Source: Paracoccaceae bacterium
Lineage (GTDB): Bacteria > Pseudomonadota > Alphaproteobacteria > Rhodobacterales > Rhodobacteraceae
DNA: 5,624 nucleotides
Reading direction: 5' to 3'
Assembly: GCA_026984895.1 (NCBI GenBank)
Contig: JALSRF010000020.1
Span: 1-5,624, forward strand
The notes under the pieces are model-generated. The model did not search any database, had not been told where the DNA came from, and saw only the letters and a list, made by a program, of their open reading frames with translations. The translations under genes and the position numbers were made by a program. Positions 1-5,005 of this stretch are shown in pieces. Every line of letters begins with the position of its first letter. The first letter of the stretch is position 1.

Positions 1-1
1 C

Positions 2-490
2 GGCATTCGCGACATGGCCACGATCGAGGCCTGGTTGAACAAGGGCCTGGCGCGGGTCATTCTGGGCACGGTGGCGGTGGAAAACCCCGCGCTGGTGCGC
101 GAGGCGGCCGCCGCCTTCCCCGGCCAGGTCGCCGTGGGCATTGACGCGCGCGCCGGCAAGGTGGCAACCCGCGGCTGGGCCGAAGTCACCGATATGGATG
201 CCACCACGCTTGCCCACTCGTTCGAAGATGCCGGGGTGGCGGCGATCATTTACACCGATATCTTGCGTGACGGCGCCATGCAGGGGCCAAATGTAGAGGC
301 AACCGCCGCCCTGGCCCGCGCGGTCTCGATCCCGGTCATTGCCTCGGGGGGGGTGGCCTCGCTGGACGATCTGCGCGCCCTGCGCGATTGCGGCGCGGCT
401 CTTGACGGCGCGATTTCCGGCCGCGCGCTCTATGACGGGGCGATTGACCTGCCCCGGGCGCTGGCCCTGCTCAAGGAGCCCACATGCTGA
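2..490 (+). CDS. hisA: HisA, ProFAR isomerase (5' end missing)
   Basis: This is the C-terminal two thirds of the TIM-barrel isomerase that converts ProFAR to PRFAR in cytosolic histidine biosynthesis. The frame is open from base 2 and shows 162 residues, against about 240 for the family, so roughly 80 N-terminal residues, including the first catalytic aspartate, lie outside the window. Visible landmarks are GIRDMATIEAWL, then LGTVAVENP, then YTDILRDGAMQGPN, whose first Asp (codon 257-259) corresponds to the second catalytic acid, and the phosphate-binding stretches VIASGGVAS and DGAISGRALYDG. The internal ATG at 14 is not the true start because homology continues upstream of it. The 3' end overlaps hisF by 7 nt and carries the hisF ribosome binding site, indicating translational coupling. 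HisF is the closest paralogue, but hisF follows directly, so HisA is secure. Confidence 0.96.
   Translation, partial: GIRDMATIEAWLNKGLARVILGTVAVENPALVREAAAAFPGQVAVGIDARAGKVATRGWAEVTDMDATTLAHSFEDAGVAAIIYTDILRDGAMQGPNVEATAALARAVSIPVIASGGVASLDDLRALRDCGAALDGAISGRALYDGAIDLPRALALLKEPTC
473..478 (+). promoter_or_regulatory. Ribosome binding site of hisF
   Basis: AAGGAG lies inside the last codons of hisA, 5 nt before the hisF ATG at 484. It fixes the hisF start and fits translation of hisF by ribosomes finishing hisA. Confidence 0.8.
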
Positions 491-1245
491 AAACCCGCAT
501 CATTCCATGCCTTGACGTGGCCGAGGGCCGGGTGGTCAAGGGGGTCAATTTCGTCGATCTGGTGGATGCCGGCGACCCGGTCGAGGCCGCGCGCGCCTAT
601 GATGCCGCGGGCGCCGACGAGCTGTGCTTTCTCGACATCATGGCCACCGAGGAAAACCGGGCCACCATGTACGACCTGGTGACGCGCACCGCCGAGCACT
701 GTTTCATGCCGCTGACCGTGGGGGGCGGCGTGCGCAGCCACGAAGACGTGCGCGCGCTGCTGCTGGCGGGCGCGGACAAGGTGTCGTTCAACTCGGCGGC
801 GGTGCGAAACCCGGATGTGGTGGCCGAAGCGGCGATGCGGTTCGGCAGCCAGTGCATCGTGGTGGCGATCGACGCCAGGACCGTGGCGCCGGGCAGATGG
901 GAAATCTTCACCCATGGCGGGCGGCGGGCGACCGGGATTGACGCGGTCGGCTTTGCCCGCACGGTCGCGGCCCGGGGCGCGGGGGAAATCCTGCTGACCT
1001 CGATGGATCGCGACGGCACCAGGGCCGGGTTCAACCTGCCGCTGACCCGGGCCGTGGCCGATGCGGTTGACATACCGGTGATCGCTTCGGGCGGGGTCGG
1101 CGCGCCGGAGCATTTTGTCGAAGGGGTGAAAGAGGGCCATGCTTCGGCGGTGCTGGCGGCATCGGTGTTTCACTTCGGGATCCTGGGGATCGGCGAGGTC
1201 AAGCGATACATGGCCGAGGCCGGCATTCCGGTGCGGCTGACATGA
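484..1245 (+). CDS. hisF: HisF, imidazole glycerol phosphate synthase cyclase subunit
   Basis: HisF is the cyclase half of imidazole glycerol phosphate synthase. It uses ammonia delivered by HisH to turn PRFAR into imidazole glycerol phosphate and AICAR, the latter feeding purine synthesis. The protein is 253 residues, normal for the family, and opens with the diagnostic MLKTRIIPCLDV. The catalytic acids are visible as Asp11 (PCLDV) and Asp130 (VVAIDAR). Phosphate-binding loops appear as VGGGVRS (about 79-85), LTSMDRDGT (171-179) and VIASGGVG (199-206). The start is fixed by AAGGAG 5 nt upstream and by homology. It overlaps hisA by 7 nt and is followed by hisE after a 76-nt gap. Its obligate partner hisH lies on the opposite strand, so the two subunits are made from different transcripts here. 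The protein looks intact. Confidence 0.98.
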   Translation: MLKTRIIPCLDVAEGRVVKGVNFVDLVDAGDPVEAARAYDAAGADELCFLDIMATEENRATMYDLVTRTAEHCFMPLTVGGGVRSHEDVRALLLAGADKVSFNSAAVRNPDVVAEAAMRFGSQCIVVAIDARTVAPGRWEIFTHGGRRATGIDAVGFARTVAARGAGEILLTSMDRDGTRAGFNLPLTRAVADAVDIPVIASGGVGAPEHFVEGVKEGHASAVLAASVFHFGILGIGEVKRYMAEAGIPVRLT

Positions 1246-1256
1246 GGATGGATGCG

Positions 1257-1325
1257 ATGGCAGCGATGACATGGCCGGGACCGGCGCGCGGTCGGGCGAT
1301 GGCAGGATTGCAGAGGCGCAGATGA
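1257..1325 (+). other. Possible 22-codon ORF coupled to hisE
   Basis: A short reading frame starts at ATG 1257, 9 nt after a GAGG at 1244-1247 that overlaps the hisF stop, and stops with TGA at 1323-1325. That stop overlaps the hisE ATG as ATGA. A more upstream in-frame ATG at 1248 would give 25 codons but leaves no spacer after GAGG. The predicted peptide ends QRRR and matches nothing I recognise. It could be a leader that couples hisE translation to hisF, a gene remnant, or chance in a GC-rich gap with few stops. Only the layout supports it. Confidence 0.22.
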
Positions 1326-1672
1326 GCGCTCTGGAAAGGCTTGCCGTCACCGTGCTGGCGCGAAAGGCGGCGGACCCGGACGAAAGCTGGACCGCGCGCC
1401 TGCTGGCGCGGGGGCCGGAAAAGGCGGCCGAGAAATTCGGCGAGGAGGCGGTCGAGGCGATCATAGAGGCGGTGAAGGGCGACCGGGCGGCGCTGACGCG
1501 CGAGGCGGCGGATGTGCTTTATCACCTGCTGGTGATGCTGGCGGCGCGCGATGTGACTCTGGACGACGTGCTGGAGGAACTGGCGCGCCGGGAAGGCCGG
1601 TCGGGGATCGAGGAAAAGGCCGCGCGGGGCCGGAGAGGCCCCGGCGGCGGGTCTGGCGGCGGGTCTGGGTGA
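1322..1672 (+). CDS. hisE: HisE, phosphoribosyl-ATP pyrophosphohydrolase
   Basis: HisE hydrolyses phosphoribosyl-ATP to phosphoribosyl-AMP and pyrophosphate, the second step of histidine biosynthesis. It is a stand-alone protein here, not fused to HisI. The MazG-like all-alpha core is clear: SWTARLLARGPEKAAEKFGE (22-41), then EAVE (42-45) and EAADVLYHLL (61-70), which together fit the E-x2-E ... E-x2-D metal-binding pattern. The family-typical end, GRSGIEEKAARG, occupies 92-103. I chose ATG 1322 because homology begins near residue 4 and GAGG lies 5 nt upstream; an earlier in-frame ATG at 1271 would add 17 unconserved residues. The odd part is the last 13 residues, a Gly-rich tail ending in two GGGS units, encoded by a perfect 12-bp tandem duplication and looking like an extension past the usual end. 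At 116 residues it is slightly longer than common stand-alone HisE. Confidence 0.95.
   Translation: MSALERLAVTVLARKAADPDESWTARLLARGPEKAAEKFGEEAVEAIIEAVKGDRAALTREAADVLYHLLVMLAARDVTLDDVLEELARREGRSGIEEKAARGRRGPGGGSGGGSG
1625..1643 (+). other. GC-only hairpin at the 3' end of hisE
   Basis: CGGGGCC (1625-1631) and GGCCCCG (1637-1643) form a perfect 7-bp stem with the 5-nt loop GGAGA, inside the last hisE codons. No T-run follows, so it is not a classical intrinsic terminator. It might stabilise the transcript end or pause ribosomes. Confidence 0.4.
1643..1666 (+). repeat. Two perfect 12-bp tandem units at the hisE end
   Basis: GGCGGCGGGTCT occurs twice in a row (1643-1654, 1655-1666), in frame with hisE, encoding GGGS twice. 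A further GGG and the TGA stop follow. The unit is a multiple of three, so copy-number change would preserve the reading frame. Confidence 0.85.
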
Positions 1673-1900
1673 GGCGCGCGCGCCGGGCGGTGTGCCGCGC
1701 GGCCGGCCGGGGGGGCGGATGCCTGAAGAGCGGGGCCGGGGGGCGCGCAGCCAAGGGGGCTGTCTGCCCCCTCATGGGCCTGCGGCCCATTCACCCCCGA
1801 GGATATTCGGGCGAAAAAGAAACGGGGCGCGGGGTGGGCGTTCGCGTTGTCCGGGCCGCGGCTGCCGGCGGGCGTGCCGGGCCGCCGTGCTGCCGGGCGC
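1673..1900. other. Convergent gap between hisE and hisH
   Basis: This 228-bp stretch separates the 3' ends of the plus-strand hisE and minus-strand hisH. It is very G-rich, with G runs of 7 (1709-1715) and 6 (1738-1743). I see no gene in it. Open frames across it lack homology to anything I recognise and change composition freely. The structured element at 1755-1822 is the only clear content, and the 1823-1900 part shows nothing I can name. Confidence 0.75.
1755..1822 (+). repeat. Hairpin cluster, likely dispersed intergenic repeat
   Basis: Three hairpins follow one another. GGGGGC/GCCCCC has a 5-nt loop (1755-1771). ATGGGCC/GGCCCAT has a 3-nt loop (1774-1790). CCCGA/TCGGG has the 6-nt loop GGATAT (1796-1811). 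A purine tract, GCGAAAAAGAAA, comes next. The combination of a GGGGGC-CTGCCCCC stem followed by CCCCCGAGGATATT and an A/G-rich tail resembles, from memory, an intergenic motif that recurs near gene ends in many Rhodobacterales genomes. It sits between convergent genes, so a role as two-way transcription barrier or mRNA 3' stabiliser is plausible. No stem is followed by a T-run on either strand, so it is not a textbook intrinsic terminator. Confidence 0.55.
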
Positions 1901-2539
1901 TCATGGGGTCCATTCGAGGAAGTTTGCGATCAGGCGCAGCCCGGCGCGCTGGCTTTTTTCCGGGTGGAACTGGGTGCCGATCATGTTGTCGGTTCCCACG
2001 ATTGCGGTGATCTGGCTGCCGTAGTCGCACCAGGCCAGGCGTTGAGCGGGCTGGTCGGTGCGAAAATGGTAGGAATGGACGAAATAGGCGTGCGCGCCGG
2101 TGCCTATGCCTTCCAGAACCGGGTGCGGGCGGTCGATGACCAGATCGTTCCAGCCCATGTGCGGCACCTTGAGGGCGGTGTCGCCCGTCGGGATGCGCGT
2201 GACCTCGCCGGCGATCCAGCCGAAGCCGGCGGTATCGGTGTGTTCGTGTCCCGTGGTGGCCATCATCTGCATGCCCACGCAGATGCCCAGAAAGGGCCTT
2301 GCGCGGATCTTGACCGCTTCTTCGAGGGCCTCGAGCAGTCCGGTTCGTTCGGCCAGCTGGGCCTTGCAGGCGGCAAAGGCGCCGTCCCCGGGAAGGACCA
2401 GGCGGTCGGCGCGGGCCACGTCCTCGGGGCGCGAGGTGACCAGCACCCGGCCGGCGCCGGTTTCGTCGGCCATGCGCTGAAACGCCTTTTTAGCCGAGTG
2501 CAGGTTCCCGCTGTCGGTGTCCACAAGAACGGTTGCCAC
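1901..2539 (-). CDS. hisH: HisH, glutamine amidotransferase subunit of IGP synthase
   Basis: HisH hydrolyses glutamine and passes ammonia through the HisF barrel for imidazole glycerol phosphate synthesis. The 212-residue protein is a class I glutamine amidotransferase domain of normal length. The catalytic triad is visible: Cys87 in LGICVGMQMM, and His192 and Glu194 in GTQFHPEKSQ. The oxyanion strand PGDGAF lies at 50-55 and KVPHMGWN at 124-131. The start is the GTG at 2539-2537, preceded by AAGGGGA (2553-2547) with a 7-nt spacer; no ATG is near, and homology begins at ATVLVDTDSGN. The hisB stop and this GTG share one base (TAGTG), implying strict translational coupling. The family's usual D-Y-x-S-G-N start reads D-T-D-S-G-N here, a mild departure. 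A longer open frame upstream merely runs antiphase through hisB. Confidence 0.96.
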   Translation of the reverse strand: MATVLVDTDSGNLHSAKKAFQRMADETGAGRVLVTSRPEDVARADRLVLPGDGAFAACKAQLAERTGLLEALEEAVKIRARPFLGICVGMQMMATTGHEHTDTAGFGWIAGEVTRIPTGDTALKVPHMGWNDLVIDRPHPVLEGIGTGAHAYFVHSYHFRTDQPAQRLAWCDYGSQITAIVGTDNMIGTQFHPEKSQRAGLRLIANFLEWTP

Positions 2540-3126
2540 TAGAGCGTCCCCTTGGTGGAGGGGATCGTGCCGGCCTGGCGCGGGTCGGGTTCGACCGCCA
2601 TGCGCAGCGCCCGGGCGCAGGCCTTGAAGGTGGCCTCGGCGATGTGGTGGCTGTTGATGCCGTGGCGTGCGTCGAGGTGCAGCGTGATGCCTGCGTGGCT
2701 CGAAAACGCCTGGAAGAATTCGCGTACCAGTTCGGTGTCGAAGCTTCCGATCTTTGCGGTCGGCATGTCGACGTGCCACACTAGGAAGGGCCGGCCGGAC
2801 AAATCCAGCGCGCAGGCCACCTGGGCATCGTCCATCGGCAGGCGGCATTCGCCGTAGCGCCGGATGCCGGTCTTGTCGCCAAGCGCCCTTGCCAGGGCCT
2901 GGCCCAGCGCAATCCCGGTGTCCTCCACGGTGTGGTGGTCGTCGATATGCGTGTCGCCGGTGACGCGCAGCTTCATGTCGATCAGGGCGTGGCGGGCCAG
3001 CTGATCCAGCATGTGGTCGAAGAACCCCACGCCGGTCCGGTTGTCATGGCTGCCGGTGCCGTCAAGGCTGATCTCGACCGAAATATCGGTTTCGGCGGTC
3101 TTTCGCGTCACGTTTGCCGTCCGCAT
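2539..3126 (-). CDS. hisB: HisB, imidazoleglycerol-phosphate dehydratase
   Basis: HisB dehydrates imidazole glycerol phosphate to imidazole acetol phosphate, using two manganese ions in a 24-subunit shell. This is the monofunctional form of 195 residues, without the histidinol-phosphatase domain of the enterobacterial fusion. The two metal-binding signatures of the internal duplication are clear: DDHHTVEDTGIALG (62-75) and NSHHIAEATFKA (158-169). GFFDHMLDQLARH (34-46) is the conserved N-terminal segment. The ATG at 3126-3124 is chosen because MRTANVTRKTAETDI begins like the family and GGAGA lies 7 nt upstream. The in-frame ATG at 3243 would add 39 non-homologous residues across the promoter. 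It is the first gene of a two-gene unit with hisH and is divergent from matB. The protein looks intact. Confidence 0.97.
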   Translation of the reverse strand: MRTANVTRKTAETDISVEISLDGTGSHDNRTGVGFFDHMLDQLARHALIDMKLRVTGDTHIDDHHTVEDTGIALGQALARALGDKTGIRRYGECRLPMDDAQVACALDLSGRPFLVWHVDMPTAKIGSFDTELVREFFQAFSSHAGITLHLDARHGINSHHIAEATFKACARALRMAVEPDPRQAGTIPSTKGTL

Positions 3127-3133
3127 GGGAGGG

Positions 3134-3138
3134 TCTCC
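3134..3138 (-). promoter_or_regulatory. Ribosome binding site of hisB
   Basis: On the minus strand GGAGA ends 7 nt before the ATG at 3126. It supports this start over the upstream in-frame ATG at 3243. Confidence 0.75.
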
Positions 3139-3156
3139 GTCTGGCTGTGTCGCCGC

Positions 3157-3186
3157 CTTATAGGCCGCTGCCGGGGCGCTTGCCAA
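3157..3186 (-). promoter_or_regulatory. Sigma70-type promoter for hisBH
   Basis: Reading the minus strand, TTGGCA (3186-3181) and TATAAG (3162-3157) each match the -35 and -10 consensus at five of six positions, separated by 18 nt. Transcription would begin near 3150, giving a leader of about 24 nt before hisB. There is no room for a histidine-rich leader peptide or attenuator. It is the best promoter-like sequence I could find in the window. Confidence 0.6.
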
Positions 3187-3211
3187 GCCGGGCGGTGAGC
3201 GGGCGCCCCGG
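3171..3211. promoter_or_regulatory. 9-bp inverted repeat in the divergent region
   Basis: CCGGGGCGC (3171-3179) is matched perfectly by GCGCCCCGG (3203-3211), with 23 nt between. Just inside the left arm is an 11-nt palindrome, GCTTGCCAAGC (3178-3188), covering the hisB -35 box. The position between divergent hisB and matB suggests a regulator or architectural site, but GC-only arms are easier to meet by chance in this DNA. I do not recognise the site as belonging to a known regulator family. Confidence 0.35.
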
Positions 3212-3290
3212 TGCGTCTTGAAACCGGCGCAGGATTTGGGCAATGAAACACCACCAGGGCGGCGCGCCGCCGCAACGGAGCCAGTTTGCC

Positions 3291-4811
3291 ATGCCGCCGC
3301 CGATCAACCGGAACCTTTATGCGCTGATCCGCTCGCGTTTCCCCGACCGCGAGGATGCGGTGTTCCTTGAGCACGAGGGCGGGGTCGTGTTCTATCGGGA
3401 GATCGACGCGCGCGCCGCCCGTATCGGCGCGGTGCTGCGGGGCGCGGGCGTGTCCCCGGGCGACCGGGTCTGCCTGCAGGTCGAAAAATCGGCCGAAGCG
3501 GTGCTGCTTTATCTGGCATGTCTGCGCATGGGGGCGGTGTGCATCCCGCTCAATGTCGCCTACACGCGCGACGAGGTTGCGTATTTTCTGGCCGATGCCG
3601 GGCCGCGGGTGCTGGTGTGCGCCCCCGAACGGCAGGAGGAACTGGCCGGCATCGCGCCGCGGGGCACGGGTGTCTTCACGCTTGACGGGGCCGGAAAGGG
3701 CAGCCTGGCGCGGGCCGCCGATCTGGCCGCGCCCGAGGGCGAACCGGCACGGCGCACCAGCGACGATCTGGCCGCGATCGTCTATACCTCGGGGACGACG
3801 GGGCGCTCGAAGGGGGCGATGCTGACCCATGGCAACCTGTCCTCGAACGCGCTGGCGCTCTGGCGCATCTGGCACTGGCAGCAGGGCGATGTGCTGTTGC
3901 ATGCGCTGCCGATCTTCCATGTGCACGGCCTGTTCGTGGCGCTGCACACGGCAATGCTGAACGGCTCGAAGGTGATCTTCCAGAACCGGTTCGACGCCGG
4001 CCGGGTGATCGAGCGGCTGGGCGATGCGACGGTGCTGATGGGGGTTCCCACGTTTTACACCCGCCTGCTGGACCATCCGAAGTTCAGCCGCGAGGCCTGC
4101 GCCGGCATGCGCCTATTCATCTCCGGCTCGGCGCCGCTGCTGCCCGAAACCTTCGCCCGCTTCGAACAGGTGACCGGGCAGCGCATCCTGGAACGCTACG
4201 GGATGAGCGAGGCGGGGATGATCACCTCCAACCCCTACGAGGGCGAGCGCGTGCCGGGCACGGTCGGGTTCGCATTGCCCGACGTGCAGGTGCGTGTCGC
4301 CGACGAGCACGGACGCGAACGGCCGCGCGGCGAGGTCGGCGTGCTGGAGTTTACCGGGCCCAACGTCTTTGCCGGCTACTGGAAGATGCCCGAAAAGACC
4401 GCCGCCGAGATGCGCCCGGACGGCTGGTTCATCACCGGGGATCTGGCGGTGATGGATGGCGAGGGGCGGGTCAGCATCGTCGGACGCGCCCGCGACCTGG
4501 TGATCAGCGGCGGCTACAACGTCTACCCGCGCGAAGTGGAAGAGGCGATCGATGCCTTGCCGGGGGTGCTGGAATCGGCGGTGATCGGGCTGCCCCACGA
4601 CGATCTGGGCGAGGCGGTGGCGGCGGTGGTGGTGGCGCGCTCCGGCGCGTCGGTTGCGCCTGATGACGTCCTTGCGGGCCTGCGCGGGCGGCTGGCGCGC
4701 TACAAGCAGCCGCGCCGGGTGTTCATGCTGGACGCGCTGCCGCGCAACACTATGGGCAAGGTGCAAAAGAACCTTCTGCGCGAACGCTTTGCGCGCGCCT
4801 TTTCGGGCTGA
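3291..4811 (+). CDS. matB: Malonyl-CoA synthetase (MatB family)
   Basis: This cytosolic AMP-forming ligase joins malonate, and in some homologues methylmalonate, to CoA with ATP, giving malonyl-CoA, AMP and pyrophosphate. The ANL superfamily core motifs appear in order, numbered from this start: YTSGTTGRSKGAM (165-177, ATP loop), LERYGMSEAGM (300-310), WFITGDL (379-385), GRARDLVISGGYNVYP (398-413, hinge and CoA part) and PRNTMGKVQK (484-493), with Lys490 as the adenylation lysine. LLHALPIFHVHGLF (202-215) and MRLFISGSAPLL (273-284) are MatB-like and separate it from long-chain acyl-CoA ligases. It has 506 residues, normal for MatB. I chose ATG 3291 by homology; GGAG lies 10 nt upstream. The in-frame ATG at 3243 adds 16 unconserved residues but has the better-spaced AGGA (8 nt), so the start is open. 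No malonyl-CoA decarboxylase or malonate transporter lies beside it here. Confidence 0.92.
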   Translation: MPPPINRNLYALIRSRFPDREDAVFLEHEGGVVFYREIDARAARIGAVLRGAGVSPGDRVCLQVEKSAEAVLLYLACLRMGAVCIPLNVAYTRDEVAYFLADAGPRVLVCAPERQEELAGIAPRGTGVFTLDGAGKGSLARAADLAAPEGEPARRTSDDLAAIVYTSGTTGRSKGAMLTHGNLSSNALALWRIWHWQQGDVLLHALPIFHVHGLFVALHTAMLNGSKVIFQNRFDAGRVIERLGDATVLMGVPTFYTRLLDHPKFSREACAGMRLFISGSAPLLPETFARFEQVTGQRILERYGMSEAGMITSNPYEGERVPGTVGFALPDVQVRVADEHGRERPRGEVGVLEFTGPNVFAGYWKMPEKTAAEMRPDGWFITGDLAVMDGEGRVSIVGRARDLVISGGYNVYPREVEEAIDALPGVLESAVIGLPHDDLGEAVAAVVVARSGASVAPDDVLAGLRGRLARYKQPRRVFMLDALPRNTMGKVQKNLLRERFARAFSG

Positions 4812-4882
4812 GCAGTTTTCGGGCCGAGGAGCGCTGCGGCATCGGGTCTTTTGCGCGGCGCCGGGGCCGGACATATCTGTGG

Positions 4883-4924
4883 CGGGCACGGGCACGGGCA
4901 GGGGCACGGGCAGGGGCGCGGGCA
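4883..4924 (+). repeat. Hexamer tandem repeat, seven units
   Basis: Seven consecutive 6-bp units follow the consensus CGGGCA. Units 1, 2, 3, 5 and 7 are exact, unit 4 is GGGGCA and unit 6 is GGGGCG. The array ends about 80 bp before the nnrS ATG, so slippage would change promoter or leader spacing in 6-bp steps. Confidence 0.85.
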
Positions 4925-4945
4925 TGGCGGCGAAGCGGCGTGGGC

Positions 4946-4962
4946 CTGTCTTGAAGAGACAG
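4946..4962. promoter_or_regulatory. Small palindrome CTGTCT-N5-AGACAG
   Basis: CTGTCT (4946-4951) and AGACAG (4957-4962) are exact inverted repeats around TGAAG, centred about 52 bp before the nnrS start. It could be a regulator half-site pair or an RNA hairpin in the leader. It does not match the FNR/NnrR pattern TTG-N8-CAA. Confidence 0.35.
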
Positions 4963-4993
4963 CGCGGGGAAGGGCACGGGTGTGCGCGGCATC

Positions 4994-4998
4994 GGAGG
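4994..4998 (+). promoter_or_regulatory. Ribosome binding site of nnrS
   Basis: GGAGG lies 7 nt before the ATG at 5006. It is the strongest ribosome binding site in the window and selects the first of three in-frame ATGs spaced 12 nt apart. Confidence 0.8.
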
Positions 4999-5005
4999 AA
5001 ACGGC

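Larger units (their letters stand above)
4812..5005. other. Non-coding gap upstream of nnrS
   Basis: The 194 bp between matB and nnrS encode no gene I can support. They hold a hexamer repeat (4883-4924), a small palindrome (4946-4962) and the nnrS ribosome binding site. I found no clear intrinsic terminator for matB and no convincing -35/-10 pair; the only AT-rich spot is ACATAT near 4871-4876. Confidence 0.7.

Noticed and set aside
430..1464. Long minus-strand open frame (344 codons) opposite hisF and hisE
   Set aside because: It is antisense to well-supported genes, rich in Arg, His and Pro as expected for the complement of GC-rich codons, and resembles no family I know.
1847..2542. Plus-strand open frame (231 codons) across the gap and hisH
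   Set aside because: It is the complement of hisH, whose catalytic triad and family motifs are complete on the minus strand.
2540..2848. Upstream extension of the hisH frame through hisB
   Set aside because: It runs out of frame through the conserved hisB coding sequence and contains no HisH homology before the GTG at 2539.
3127..3242. Histidine attenuator or leader peptide ahead of hisB
   Set aside because: The predicted leader is about 24 nt, with no run of histidine codons and no alternative hairpins ending in a T-run.
3218..3246. Possible matB promoter starting with TTGAAA
   Set aside because: The -10 position 17 nt later reads CAATGA, a poor match, and overlaps the alternative matB start.
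3108..4076. Long minus-strand open frame (322 codons) opposite matB
   Set aside because: It is a shadow of matB in GC-rich DNA, crosses the hisB promoter and start, and has no recognisable domain.
4812..4870. Intrinsic terminator after matB
   Set aside because: Short GC palindromes such as CCGGGGCCGG occur, but they lack a workable loop or a following T-run.
4849..4877. Possible nnrS promoter or NnrR/FNR half-site (TTGCG followed by ACATAT)
   Set aside because: Only one half of the TTG-N8-CAA pattern is present, and as a sigma70 promoter the boxes match poorly and are only about 15 nt apart.
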